From NCBI RefSeq assembly GCF_002072955.1, contig NZ_LPUF01000001.1, positions 2,812,896 to 2,876,895 on the forward strand: 64,000 nt of DNA. The letters are read 5' to 3'. This document shows positions 56,212 to 64,000 of the stretch, piece after piece. The notes under the pieces are model-generated. The model was given only the letters and a program-made list of their open reading frames with translations. It had not been told where the DNA came from and did not search any database. How positions within the stretch are numbered: the first letter of the stretch is position 1; each line of letters begins with the position of its first letter. Origin of the DNA: Methyloprofundus sedimenti (GTDB lineage Bacteria; Pseudomonadota; Gammaproteobacteria; Methylococcales; Methylomonadaceae). Made by a program: the position numbers and the translations under genes.

Positions 56212-56925
56212 TCAGTCTTCTTGATCATAATTAAAACGTTTACGCTCTTCTGGAGAAATACCTAAGATTTTTGCAAACCAGGGAGGTGGTGCATCGAATA
56301 CTGACTGGAATTCAGTTAATTTATCAGTAGCTGCTATGACTTCAGGTACCTTAATTGGATATATATCTGCGCGTACAATTTTCGCAGCGGCTGGACCACC
56401 GACTGATTGCATAAAAGCCACATGACAATCTTTAATGAGATTCACACGAAATAAATTACGATCATCGGAATCATCTGCTTCAATTGATGAGCGGATATCG
56501 ACTAAACGCATATCATCTTTGGATAACTGATAAATCAAAAACCGCAGACAAAAACCAAAATGTCCATCGAGTAATGCGCCCGTATTAGAACAAACAGCGA
56601 CTCTAATAGAATTTAGCAAATCGCCTTCTTGATAGACCTGAATTTCAGGAATATTTTCGTCCTCACTTTCTTCGCCCCAAAGATAGCGGACTGCAAGCTT
56701 AATATTCTCCAGGCCTATCGCTATATCTTCACCATCTTCTTCACCATCATGACTGCCAATACCGGTCTTTAAATTAGTGACCGTCACTGACTTCAGTTTT
56801 TCATCAGTTAACGGCGCACCCACTCGCGCATGTAAAAGCCCGACTAAATCACCCACCTCTACACCGGGTAGAATACGTGACGCTAACGCAATGCGTAAAG
56901 CAAGGTTACGATCTAACTGTTGCAT
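56212..56925 (-). CDS. nafY: NafY-like FeMo-cofactor-binding protein
   Basis: A 237-residue protein resembling NafY, the gamma protein that holds FeMo-co and apo-dinitrogenase. The N-terminal domain (LALRIALASRILPGVEVGDLVGLL, then LTDEKLKSVTVTNLKTGI) matches the NafY-specific part. The C-terminal NifX/NifY-like domain has RVAVCSNTGALLDGHFGFCLRF, with the histidine that is a cofactor ligand in NafY. It could also be called NifX- or NifY-like; the N-terminal domain favours NafY. Confidence 0.82.
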   Translation of the reverse strand: MQQLDRNLALRIALASRILPGVEVGDLVGLLHARVGAPLTDEKLKSVTVTNLKTGIGSHDGEEDGEDIAIGLENIKLAVRYLWGEESEDENIPEIQVYQEGDLLNSIRVAVCSNTGALLDGHFGFCLRFLIYQLSKDDMRLVDIRSSIEADDSDDRNLFRVNLIKDCHVAFMQSVGGPAAAKIVRADIYPIKVPEVIAATDKLTEFQSVFDAPPPWFAKILGISPEERKRFNYDQED

Positions 56926-56973
56926 AATAAAACCTATAATTTATGAATTGAAGATAAAAAGCCGCTGACAGTA

Positions 56974-57435
56974 TTATCGGGTGGCGGCACGTAAAAATTT
57001 CAGAGTGGGCAATGTTGTTGCCAAATCTATTGCCGTCATACCCTCTTGATTCTCTAAAAACAGATCTGCGCCTGACATTACAAGTAATTGCACAATATGA
57101 TCCTTACCACAAGATGCGGCATAAGTTAATGCCGTATTACCTGTTAGATTTTGATGATTAATAAAACAGCCATTTTCTATAAGAAATCGACAACACGCTT
57201 CACTCTCGGCATAACAAGCTGCCCATAATGCATTATTACCGTATTGATCAAGGCGATTCATATCAACGCCATGCGCCGCCAGGTAATGCAAAATATCTTC
57301 TCGACCTTGCTGGCTGGCAAGAATCAACGCGGATTCTCCTTTATAATTAAGACAATTCAATTCCAGCTCATTTATGCCATATTCTCTAAACCAGTTATTA
57401 ATATCTACCAACATAGCTATTCCACAAAATGACAT
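56974..57435 (-). CDS. Ankyrin-repeat protein in the nif accessory cluster
   Basis: A 153-residue protein made mostly of four ankyrin repeats: YKGESALILASQQGREDILH, YGNNALWAACYAES, LTGNTALTYAASCGKDHIVQ and QEGMTAIDLAT. Ankyrin repeats mediate protein binding. Small ankyrin proteins occur in several diazotroph nif clusters, but the partner here is unknown. Confidence 0.88.
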   Translation of the reverse strand: MSFCGIAMLVDINNWFREYGINELELNCLNYKGESALILASQQGREDILHYLAAHGVDMNRLDQYGNNALWAACYAESEACCRFLIENGCFINHQNLTGNTALTYAASCGKDHIVQLLVMSGADLFLENQEGMTAIDLATTLPTLKFLRAATR

Positions 57436-57467
57436 CGTATAGACCGCATCATAATTAATGTGCCTTA

Positions 57468-57779
57468 TTAACTTGCCGTTAGGCTTTGTTTCCAGCTTGC
57501 AAAACCGCCTTCTAAACTAAAAACATGTTTAAAGCCAAAATCAGTAAACTGCTCAGCTAAATGTTCACTCGCATGTCCGTAATAGCAATAAATAATAATT
57601 TTCTCTTCTTTATTGCCTTTCTTAAGCATCGTTTCCTTTAACTGCTCATGCAAGCACATAGCATTTTCTATATGCGCTATCCGATAATCTTTTAGTTCAC
57701 GACAGTCAAGCAACTTAGCAGAATTATCTTCCAGGAGTACCTGCATTTCAGCGACTGAAATTGTTTGGAATTTTTTCAT
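57468..57779 (-). CDS. Single-domain rhodanese (GlpE-like)
   Basis: A 103-residue rhodanese. It has the substrate-site loop IIYCYYGHASEHLAEQF with the catalytic cysteine, the N-terminal LLDCRELKDYRIAHIENAM and the C-terminal FSLEGGFASWKQSL. It would transfer sulfane sulfur from thiosulfate or similar donors. Rhodaneses in nif clusters, such as RhdN of Azotobacter, are thought to serve Fe-S or molybdenum cofactor assembly. Confidence 0.9.
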   Translation of the reverse strand: MKKFQTISVAEMQVLLEDNSAKLLDCRELKDYRIAHIENAMCLHEQLKETMLKKGNKEEKIIIYCYYGHASEHLAEQFTDFGFKHVFSLEGGFASWKQSLTAS

Positions 57780-57808
57780 AGCGAATACCTATTGATGCTT
57801 TACTCAAA

Positions 57809-58378
57809 TTAAATAGCGCCAACTGACGAACTTTTCTTAACCACAATAGTTTTTTCTAAAGCAGCCTCTAAACTAATCACCTCTTTTTTAATAGCAAAAC
57901 TTTTTGCTTCATCAAAAACAGTAATCACTTTATCTTCAGCCGACTGGCCTTTCAAATCACTCTTTTCTATATAAAGTAGCTCTAACAATTCATTCCAGAT
58001 CATCCCTTGATCATAGGCTACTAGCTGAAAGGTTGATCCTTCATATTCAACCTTAATATTTTCAGCAATATTTCCGACATAAAAAAGGAAAACAGTCTCT
58101 GGTGTTATATCCGACTTATATTCATCAAGAAATATTTTCAGGGTACTTAATTCCGTCAACAGGCCACTGACGAAAATCAACTTGTCGTCTGATTCCAGAA
58201 TAATGGCCTGCTGAATAACATACTCAGGGGGCTTACGATCAACATCAGATCCTTCTCTGAACCCCCCTTTTTTTAAGGTTAAATCGCCACGAAAAGCAAA
58301 TTTACCGGCTTCTGATGTTTCACCCAAGACTGAAATAATAGATAAAAAGCCATTCTTGTTATAACCTTCAAGTAACAT
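57809..58378 (-). CDS. Unknown protein 2 of the nif accessory operon
   Basis: A 189-residue acidic protein without a signal peptide or membrane segment. The sequence is soluble alpha/beta, with a strand-rich middle (VIQQAIILESDDKLIFVSG, then TVFLFYVGNIAENIKVEYEG) and a helical C-terminal half ending VVKKSSSVGAI. I do not recognise a family. It lies 21 bp after unknown protein 1 and 29 bp before the rhodanese gene, so it belongs to the NifA-controlled operon. Confidence 0.7.
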   Translation of the reverse strand: MLLEGYNKNGFLSIISVLGETSEAGKFAFRGDLTLKKGGFREGSDVDRKPPEYVIQQAIILESDDKLIFVSGLLTELSTLKIFLDEYKSDITPETVFLFYVGNIAENIKVEYEGSTFQLVAYDQGMIWNELLELLYIEKSDLKGQSAEDKVITVFDEAKSFAIKKEVISLEAALEKTIVVKKSSSVGAI

Positions 58379-58399
58379 TGTTATTCCTCTGATTTAAAT

Positions 58400-58816
58400 T
58401 TAATGTATTGCCGCACTTGCGTCAGCACTTAATGTTTCTATCAAATAATGATATTGATCATGCTGAAAATCTATATTCTGTTCCTCAAAAAAAACCTGCG
58501 CTCCTTCGACTGCATCTTGCATCACAGCAACGACATAACGCTTGGCATGCACTGATTGAAGTATATTTCGAGGCACAGAAGATTCAATTTTCAACGTATT
58601 AGATTTAATATCAAATGAATGGAAGCGCATCCCTTCAAACTCCGGCTTCTCTCCTGCACCTGACATTAGAAAATACAGATCCAGATTAGGCTTACTCGTT
58701 TGCACGGGATGCTTCCTGTATTGCGCCAGATCGATTGCCACTTTGGTCAGGGCCTGATAAAAGGGGGTTTCGTCAAGTTGACGGTCTGGTAAAAATGCAC
58801 TAATAAATAAAGCCAT
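58400..58816 (-). CDS. Unknown protein 1, first gene of the nif accessory operon
   Basis: A 138-residue soluble protein. Noticeable segments are MALFISAFLPDRQLDETPFYQ, PNLDLYFLMSGAGEKPEFEGM and VVAVMQDAVEGAQVFFEEQN. I do not recognise a family. AAGGTGA lies six bases before the ATG. Its start is 34 bp from the -12 element of a sigma-54 promoter, so it is the first gene of the transcript. Confidence 0.72.
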   Translation of the reverse strand: MALFISAFLPDRQLDETPFYQALTKVAIDLAQYRKHPVQTSKPNLDLYFLMSGAGEKPEFEGMRFHSFDIKSNTLKIESSVPRNILQSVHAKRYVVAVMQDAVEGAQVFFEEQNIDFQHDQYHYLIETLSADASAAIH

Positions 58817-58849
58817 ATCGTCACCTTTTTTATGAATTCATTTATATTT

Positions 58850-58865
58850 AGCAAAACGCTTGCCA
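58850..58865 (-). promoter_or_regulatory. Sigma-54 (RpoN) promoter of the nif accessory operon
   Basis: TGGCAAGCGTTTTGCT on the minus strand matches the sigma-54 consensus TGGCACG-N4-TTGCW at all but one position, with correct GG and GC spacing. Transcription would start near 58839, about 23 bases before the ATG of unknown protein 1. Confidence 0.88.
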
Positions 58866-58991
58866 TCAATGATGTTTTTTATTGCCTTTCTCGATTTAAA
58901 AAAATATTACTTACTTATTAATAACTTAATATAAAAATACAACAAAGTGTTTACTCAGATTATCGCGCCATTAAATTTCCCGGCATTAATT

Positions 58992-59007
58992 TGTAGCAAA
59001 CCCTACA
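58992..59007. promoter_or_regulatory. NifA upstream activator sequence
   Basis: TGTAGCAAACCCTACA fits the NifA binding pattern TGT-N10-ACA exactly. It is about 127 bp upstream of the -24 element of the sigma-54 promoter, a normal distance for DNA-looping activation by NifA. Confidence 0.83.
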
Positions 59008-59129
59008 ATAACAAAAAGAAGATTTGCAGCTTTAGTGATAAAACTACAAAAGCATCACAGCATTAAATATCTCATAAATACCAGCCTCTGATAACTGTTA
59101 CGAATATAAGAGGGAGCAGTTTGTAACTC

Positions 59130-59200
59130 GTAGGGTGGGCAATCTTTTCTGCCCACCGTGGTGCAGCCTTTATGGTGGGCAAAAAAACTGCCCACCCTAC
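59130..59200. repeat. Palindromic intergenic repeat (gtagggtgggca type)
   Basis: The ends gtagggtgggca and tgcccaccctac are perfect complements, with an inner tctgcccacc/ggtgggca second pairing. This is a common intergenic repeat style in gammaproteobacteria. One copy lies in the window, beyond the NifA site. Confidence 0.6.
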
Positions 59201-59375
59201 ATATTTTCATAAGGGGCTACCCCGAATTAAGTTTTCAGCCTTGATAACTCCCATAGGCTGAACCGTATAATCTTTCATAAAGTCATCATTTAATCGACAT
59301 CACTTATGTTGGCATAAACTCTGCTAACTATTTATAAAAATCAATTCAAGAAATGTGTAAAAAGCAGTTGAAATT

Positions 59376-59926
59376 ATGAATACAGACAAAAAATCCAAGC
59401 TAATCGTACTGGGATATGAGGCTATCGATAACGACCATGAAGAATTTATTAAGCTAATCGCCCAACTAGAAGTCTCCACCAATAATGAATACCCAGCCTC
59501 GTTTCAACAGCTATTCGTACACACCGTGCAGCATTTTGAACATGAGAATCAACTCATGGATGAATACTCTTTTCCTGCAACAGCCGAACATAAAGGCGAA
59601 CATATGCGTGTACTGAGTGAATTTAAGGAGTTTAAAAAACGCACATACTTCGCGCGGTGACGGTTGCGGATTTTATAACGAGTCAATTTTTGTTGAGAGC
59701 AAGGCGCTGAAACAGGCGCATAGCTAGCTACGCAACTGTTTCAGCAACGCAGCTATCGGCAAAAATCTGCCGCTAGAAAACCGCAACCGTGGCTGTGCGA
59801 AGTATAAATAAAGGTTTGATTGCATTTGGACGCTCATTTGCTCAAGAACGCTTACCGCAATGGTTTGATCTGCATATCACCACCTTGGACAGCGCTTTGG
59901 TGGCACATATTAATGCACAACTATAG
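59376..59926 (+). pseudogene. Bacteriohemerythrin, broken by a palindromic mini-element
   Basis: The N-terminal part has the diiron ligands of hemerythrin: the histidine and glutamate in DNDHEEFIKLI, the histidines in HTVQHFEHENQLMDEY and HKGEHMRVL. The frame then runs into an inserted palindrome (59644-59804) and stops. After the insertion the original continues INKGLIAFGRSFAQERLPQWFDLHITTLDSALV and ends at 59926. The last-helix H-x-x-x-x-D ligands (LHITTLD) lie in this separated part, so the truncated product lacks two iron ligands. Free bacterial hemerythrins bind oxygen. Confidence 0.85.
59644..59804. mobile_element. MITE-like palindromic insertion (about 161 bp)
   Basis: The outer arms cttcgc and gcgaag enclose further complementary blocks: gacggttgcgg near the left and ccgcaaccgt near the right, caatttttg/caaaaat and the central ctgaaacag/ctgtttcag. 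The whole insert can fold into one long hairpin. It has no coding capacity. The flanks leave uncertain duplications (a TA is present on both sides). It is the only copy in the window. Confidence 0.75.
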
Positions 59927-59945
59927 CCATGTATTGGAGACTCTT

Positions 59946-60557
59946 ATGAATACTGATTGCTGCCCTGAATTAAAGCTATTTGAAGGTTTTTATGACGCTA
60001 TTGAAAGTGATCGACTTTATCAGCGATTATTTGAAGAGCAGGACTGGCCGGACAATCACTATAGCGTTGCCGGCCGTCAACTTACTTTGCCCAGATTACA
60101 AACCTGGCATGCCGATACAGGCATCGTCTATAGTTACAGCGATAATTTACTGCAGACACGAGACTGGTCGCCACTACTATCGTCGATCAAGACACAGATT
60201 GAGTCTTACTTAAATTACCGCTTTAATTCAGTCCTGGTTAACTTATACAGAAGTGGCGAAGATTATGTGGGCTGGCATTCTGATAATGAGCCGGAGTTAG
60301 GTGAACAACCTTATATTGCCTCATTAACCCTAGGCGCTGCCCGACGCTTTGCATTACGCCACAAGAAAACCTCAGAGATTAATGATTTAGTACTGGCTAA
60401 CGGCGATTTATTGGTCATGGAGCCGAATTTTCAACATCACTGGCAACATAGCGTGCCACTCGACAACAGCGTCACAGGCGGACGAATTAATCTAACCTTC
60501 CGTAACGTTATCCCAGCCAAAAATAATATTCAGCGTAATAAAAGGCGTCAGGATTGA
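59946..60557 (+). CDS. alkB: AlkB-family 2-oxoglutarate/Fe(II) dioxygenase
   Basis: A 203-residue DNA or RNA repair-type dioxygenase that removes alkyl groups by oxidation. The iron ligands are the H and D in YVGWHSDNEPEL and the second histidine in NFQHHWQHSVP, and 2-oxoglutarate is bound by the arginines in GRINLTFRNV. I chose the ATG at 59946, which gives the usual family start; the longer frame runs back through the hemerythrin remnant. It is the short AlkB type. Confidence 0.92.
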   Translation: MNTDCCPELKLFEGFYDAIESDRLYQRLFEEQDWPDNHYSVAGRQLTLPRLQTWHADTGIVYSYSDNLLQTRDWSPLLSSIKTQIESYLNYRFNSVLVNLYRSGEDYVGWHSDNEPELGEQPYIASLTLGAARRFALRHKKTSEINDLVLANGDLLVMEPNFQHHWQHSVPLDNSVTGGRINLTFRNVIPAKNNIQRNKRRQD

Positions 60558-60572
60558 AGTTAAGCTGACGCC
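60544..60572 (+). terminator. Terminator-like hairpin overlapping the alkB stop codon
   Basis: The arms ggcgtcag and ctgacgcc are perfect complements with a 13-base loop that contains the alkB stop. A moderately T-rich stretch follows. It can end alkB transcription. Confidence 0.6.
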
Positions 60573-60713
60573 TGTTATTCACTTCATTTGGTTATTGTTA
60601 AAGATAACTGGCCAAACGCTCAGTATATAAGATGTACCGACGAAGGAGGCATAGCATTTGTAATTTTGGTAACGTAACAATACTTCAATATTGAAAAAGC
60701 TCTTCTCCTGGCA

Positions 60714-61784
60714 TCAAACAACCTTCAGCGCTTTGCCATCTGCAGCAAAATACTTCAGCAACTCTGAGGAAAATTCAAGACCGATTTTCTGCTGCTCCTT
60801 AATACTGCTATCTTGCGTGGACACAATAATTAATTCATCGGAAGCATTAATTTTAATATGCAGTAAATGCTCATCTCCCAGTCGTTCAACCAGAACAACC
60901 TCTCCCGACACATTGCCTTCTTCACTGATCTGAATATGTCTGGGACGAATACCCAGGGTAAAACTCTCATCCTGTTGGGTCTCAAAAGCAGCTCTGGAGA
61001 CCACTTCTCCACTGCTTAAAACAACTGCATCTTTTTCCATGTGAGCAGGTAACATATTCATTTTTGGTGTACCTATAAACTCGGCAACATACCGATTGAT
61101 GGGATTGTTAAATAACGCCTGAGGTGTGCCGATTTGTTCCACACCGTTGGTACTGAATAAAACAATTCGATCTGCCAAAGTCATCGCCTCTACCTGGTCA
61201 TGCGTCACATAGAGCATGGTTGCATCAAGCTTTCGGTGCAGATTGAGTAATTCAATGCGCATATGATTACGTAAACCGGCATCCAGATTCGATAAAGGCT
61301 CATCAAATAAAAATGCTTTCGGGTGGCGCACTATCGCCCTGCCGATAGCAACTCGCTGTCTTTGTCCCCCGGAAAGCTCTTTAGGTTTGCGTGTCAGTAA
61401 ATGCTCGATGCGCAGTAATGCTGCCGCTTCATACACCTGATCCTTTATTTGCGACCTGGATACCCTGGCGAGTTTTAGTGCGAAACCCATATTTTCAGCG
61501 ACGGTCATATTGGGATAGAGGGCATAATTCTGAAACACCATAGCCAAACCGCGTTTAGTTGGCGGACTCTGATCAACCCTTTCATCACCTATCCATATTT
61601 CACCCTGCGCAATTGACTCCAGTCCGGCAATTGCCCTTAATACTGTAGACTTTCCCGAACCGGAAGGACCCACAAACACAATAAATTCACCTTCCGCAAT
61701 ATCTATGCTAATCCCATGGATTGCAAAGGCTTTATCACCGGAACCCAGCTCTATACCTACATTCTTCAACGTTATATTTGCCAT
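60714..61784 (-). CDS. ABC transporter ATP-binding protein (MalK/UgpC-type)
   Basis: A 356-residue ATPase of a sugar-type ABC importer. Walker A is FVGPSGSGKSTVLRAIAG, the signature LSGGQRQRVAIGRAIV, Walker B AFLFDEPLSNLDA, and the switch histidine is in MLYVTHDQVEAMTLADRI. The C-terminal part has the TOBE domain typical of MalK/UgpC (TLGIRPRHIQISEEG). It is divergent from the solute-binding protein gene, so the transporter is encoded by two opposite units. Confidence 0.93.
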   Translation of the reverse strand: MANITLKNVGIELGSGDKAFAIHGISIDIAEGEFIVFVGPSGSGKSTVLRAIAGLESIAQGEIWIGDERVDQSPPTKRGLAMVFQNYALYPNMTVAENMGFALKLARVSRSQIKDQVYEAAALLRIEHLLTRKPKELSGGQRQRVAIGRAIVRHPKAFLFDEPLSNLDAGLRNHMRIELLNLHRKLDATMLYVTHDQVEAMTLADRIVLFSTNGVEQIGTPQALFNNPINRYVAEFIGTPKMNMLPAHMEKDAVVLSSGEVVSRAAFETQQDESFTLGIRPRHIQISEEGNVSGEVVLVERLGDEHLLHIKINASDELIIVSTQDSSIKEQQKIGLEFSSELLKYFAADGKALKVV

Positions 61785-62296
61785 TATTAATGTCCTGACC
61801 CGACTCTGATTTTCATGAATTTATGCTGTTTTACTTATCAAGTTGCCATACAGATTGCAAATAATGAACTTTCACCAAATCCAGACCTACATCACCCTCT
61901 TTGCTATAAAGGTGTACACCAAGCAAAGGAGTTACAGGAAATATCCGGCTGCTCAAACCAAGCTGTGCACGATGAGCAAAAACGTCAACGTAAGACTGAT
62001 GCAGAAAAATGCTAAACTGCAAATGCTCGTCTACGCTTATTAAAGGAGCAGAAACGCGTCCCTGAATGATATCATCTTCTGCATAATGAACGGGGTTTGT
62101 TCAATCAACCAGGAGCGCATTTTTTCGGTAAAAAACAAATGCATCACGTCGCATCATTTGAATTCAAAAATTCAAGCTCAAACGCCAGTAACGGGTGTTG
62201 CATAGTTACCCAACGTGCTCTACCCGGAGGCGACCCTGAACAGATAATTCTGCTATGTAAAGTAGTATCCAGGCAAACAGTAAAGGAGCTTTAGTT
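61785..62296. other. Intergenic region between divergent ABC transporter units
   Basis: About 510 bp with several short frames on both strands (for example 61831-62022 minus and 62097-62294 plus) that I cannot connect to any family. The last of these ends two bases before the solute-binding protein start. Promoters for both transcription units must lie here, but none is clear. Confidence 0.35.
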
Positions 62297-63574
62297 ATGC
62301 TTAACCCGTTACACCCTGTCATCAAGATTTCACTTATGCTCTTTTTCCTGCTATTTGTTAAAGCAATTTACGCCGCTCCGGTAATACTTAAACTGTGGCG
62401 ACATGAGACAGGCGACCAGGAACTGAATGCCAGTATTCAAGCCATTAAACGCTTTAATGCAGCACAAAACCAGTGGCATATAAATTACGCAACCTTGCCT
62501 CAGAGCTCGTATACAGAATCAATTACTGCCGCTGCTCTGGCAAAGCAATTACCCTGTATTCTGGATGTCGATCAACCCACCGTTGCAAACTTTGCCTGGG
62601 CAGGACATTTGCTGCCACTGGACAAGCTGATAGATAAAAAGACACTCAACAAGTTGACACAGGGGGCAAAAAGTTTTTATCAAGGTCAGCTCTACAGTAT
62701 TGGTCAATTTGATGTGGTACTCACATTATTCGCTCGAAAATCTATTCTGCAAAAGCTGGACATCCGGATTGCAGACATGAATCAGCCCTACTCAGCCGAT
62801 GAATTTTTGCACATATTACGTAAGCTTAAAAATGACAATGTTGTCACCTATCCTCTGGATATTAACACCCTTTCAAAAGGAGAATGGATCGCTTATGGAT
62901 TCAGTCCATGGCTACAAAGTGCAGGAGGAGATTTGATAAACCGCAAGAATTTTATCCAGGCTGAAGGCATTCTTAATGGCCCGAAATCGATGCAGGCAAT
63001 CCACTGGTATAAGACCCTGTTTACAGAGAAACTTGTAGAAAGACAAACGGTTGATGATCAGGGCTTTCTTCAGGGCAGAGTCATCTTTCATTACACCGGA
63101 TCCTGGTCGGCAAAAGATTACACAGATGCCTTTAAAGATGATCTGCTTATTATTCCACCCATCGATTTCGGCAACGGTCCTAAAGTGGGTTCCGGTTCCT
63201 GGCAATGGGGCATAAGTCGAAGCTGTAAACACCAGGAAGCCGCCGCAGCATTCCTCAATTTTTTATTAAAACCGGAAGAAATTGCAAAATTTTCTGATGC
63301 AACAGGCTTAGTCCCTGTTTCTGATGAAGCAGCAGCATTGACCCAAAATTACAGGCAAGGCGATAAATGGCGCAAGTTTTATGAATACAGCAAAAGATAT
63401 TCAGTCGCACGACCAGAGACACCCGCCTACCCTATCATATCCTCCAGCTTTGAAAAGGCCATGCTGGATATTCGCAATGGAAAAGATGAACTGGATGCCA
63501 TCGATGCAGCTGTAGATGATATTGAATATAACATTCTACGCAATCGCGGCTATGGATTTACCACCGGAGAGTAA
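62297..63574 (+). CDS. ABC transporter extracellular solute-binding protein
   Basis: A 425-residue periplasmic sugar-type binding protein. Residues 1-29 are a signal peptide (ending IYAAP). The mature part has a two-lobed binding protein pattern: ILDVDQPTVANFAWAGHLLPLDKLI, YSIGQFDVVLTLFARKSIL and SGSWQWGISRSCKHQEAAAAFLNFLL. AAGGAG lies eight bases before the ATG. The substrate is a sugar or glycerol-phosphate-like compound by analogy only. Confidence 0.9.
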   Translation: MLNPLHPVIKISLMLFFLLFVKAIYAAPVILKLWRHETGDQELNASIQAIKRFNAAQNQWHINYATLPQSSYTESITAAALAKQLPCILDVDQPTVANFAWAGHLLPLDKLIDKKTLNKLTQGAKSFYQGQLYSIGQFDVVLTLFARKSILQKLDIRIADMNQPYSADEFLHILRKLKNDNVVTYPLDINTLSKGEWIAYGFSPWLQSAGGDLINRKNFIQAEGILNGPKSMQAIHWYKTLFTEKLVERQTVDDQGFLQGRVIFHYTGSWSAKDYTDAFKDDLLIIPPIDFGNGPKVGSGSWQWGISRSCKHQEAAAAFLNFLLKPEEIAKFSDATGLVPVSDEAAALTQNYRQGDKWRKFYEYSKRYSVARPETPAYPIISSSFEKAMLDIRNGKDELDAIDAAVDDIEYNILRNRGYGFTTGE

Positions 63575-63576
63575 TC

Positions 63577-64000
63577 ATGGCTTGTAAACCCGAATCACCC
63601 AATCTAGCCGGAATAATGTTGTGCTCTCCAGCAATGCTGTTGCTGATGTTTTCCGTCATTGTGCCATTTTTTATAGCCATCGGTATTACCTTTACTAATC
63701 AGCGATTACTGAGCCCTTACCCGACAGAATTTGACGGACTGAATAATTACACACGATTATTTTCTTTAAACATAGTCCAGGTACCAGTAAAAACAGGATC
63801 CGATGGCATACCGTTGGTAGCAGAGTCAGGTCAACCCGTTTACCAGCGCTTGCGCACCGTGCTAAGAGCTGACCCAAAATATCGAGGATACAGACAACTC
63901 AGCGAATTCAATCTTTTCGATAATAAATACTCACTCGTTGCCAGAGACCCCGTTTTTTATAAATCATTACTCAACACCTTCAAGTTTGTTGCCCTGGTCG
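63577..64000 (+). CDS. ABC transporter permease, N-terminal part (continues beyond window)
   Basis: The first 141 residues of a MalF/UgpA-type permease. A membrane helix (about residues 13-39) is followed by FTNQRLLSPYPTEFDGLNNYTRLF, typical of sugar permeases. A longer than usual extracytoplasmic insert (about 60-125) separates this from the next helix (FYKSLLNTFKFVALV), as in MalF-like proteins. The start is two bases after the stop of the binding-protein gene. The stop lies outside the window. Confidence 0.88.
   Translation, partial: MACKPESPNLAGIMLCSPAMLLLMFSVIVPFFIAIGITFTNQRLLSPYPTEFDGLNNYTRLFSLNIVQVPVKTGSDGIPLVAESGQPVYQRLRTVLRADPKYRGYRQLSEFNLFDNKYSLVARDPVFYKSLLNTFKFVALV

Larger units (their letters stand above)
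58817..59375. other. Regulatory region between divergent nif operon and hemerythrin gene
   Basis: It contains the sigma-54 promoter (58850-58865), the NifA site (58992-59007) and a palindromic repeat (59130-59200). No gene is supported. Confidence 0.6.

Noticed and set aside
62097-62294. 65-residue frame directly before the solute-binding protein
   Set aside because: No family, and no ribosome site; the position could be chance.

Overview
The window is an AT-rich bacterial chromosome segment (roughly 40% GC by eye) with gammaproteobacterial gene content. It carries a cytochrome bd operon with cydP and cydX, an N-type F-ATPase operon, a hydrogenase-4-like membrane complex next to a SulP transporter, and a nitrogen-fixation accessory cluster with a readable sigma-54/NifA promoter. 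Together with many insertion sequences and RAYT/REP debris this suits a diazotrophic gammaproteobacterium, perhaps a type I methanotroph (Methylococcales). That placement is inference: no diagnostic marker such as pmoA, 16S rRNA or nifH lies in the window. I saw no rRNA, tRNA or CRISPR array.

Layout. 1-1.6 kb: end of an RND permease and a PepSY-like secreted protein. 1.9-7.0 kb: an insertion zone in which an IS1182-like element carries a nested IS30 (3-bp duplication ata), followed by a LOG-family gene remnant and a P-type H+-ATPase remnant cut by an IS982-family element (6-bp duplication tattta). 7.4-11.5 kb: psiE-like gene and cydP-cydA-unknown-cydB-cydX. 11.8-19.1 kb: chromosomal genes (phosphoesterase, homocysteine methyltransferase, TetR, dienelactone hydrolase, leuA, Lrp-like) with a decayed RAYT transposase. 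19.2-22.5 kb: IS110 with a structured 5' leader that may encode a bridge RNA, and an intact ISL3 element with an 8-bp duplication inside a small dispersed repeat. 22.7-27.2 kb: small metabolic genes, including an HxlR regulator with two tandem operator dyads. 27.3-32.5 kb: accessory debris comprising RAYT fragments, a toxin-antitoxin pair with a frameshifted toxin, an IS3 gene split by a second IS30 copy, an attC-like site beside a methyltransferase gene and a probable group II intron fragment.

32.7-39.3 kb (minus strand): N-ATPase operon read atpD-C-Q-B-E-F-A-G, with no recognisable atpR. 39.3-41.3 kb: small genes and remnants. 41.4-50.4 kb (minus strand): a SulP transporter followed by hyfB-C-E-F-G-I-like genes; the large subunit lacks the Ni-binding cysteines, so this looks like an energy-converting hydrogenase-related (Ehr) complex rather than a hydrogenase. 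51-54.3 kb: an outer-membrane barrel, a lipoprotein and an HD-GYP protein. 54.6-58.8 kb (minus strand): eight genes (two unknown, rhodanese, ankyrin, nafY, clpP, GNAT, Rieske) behind a sigma-54 promoter and a NifA-type upstream site. 59.4-64 kb: a hemerythrin gene broken by a palindromic mini-element, alkB, and a sugar-type ABC transporter that runs off the end.

How it works together: cytochrome bd, the Ehr-like complex and the N-ATPase are all membrane energy-converting systems, and the nif accessory genes need low oxygen and much ATP. A micro-oxic diazotroph would use such a set, but the functional link between these loci is inference from proximity.
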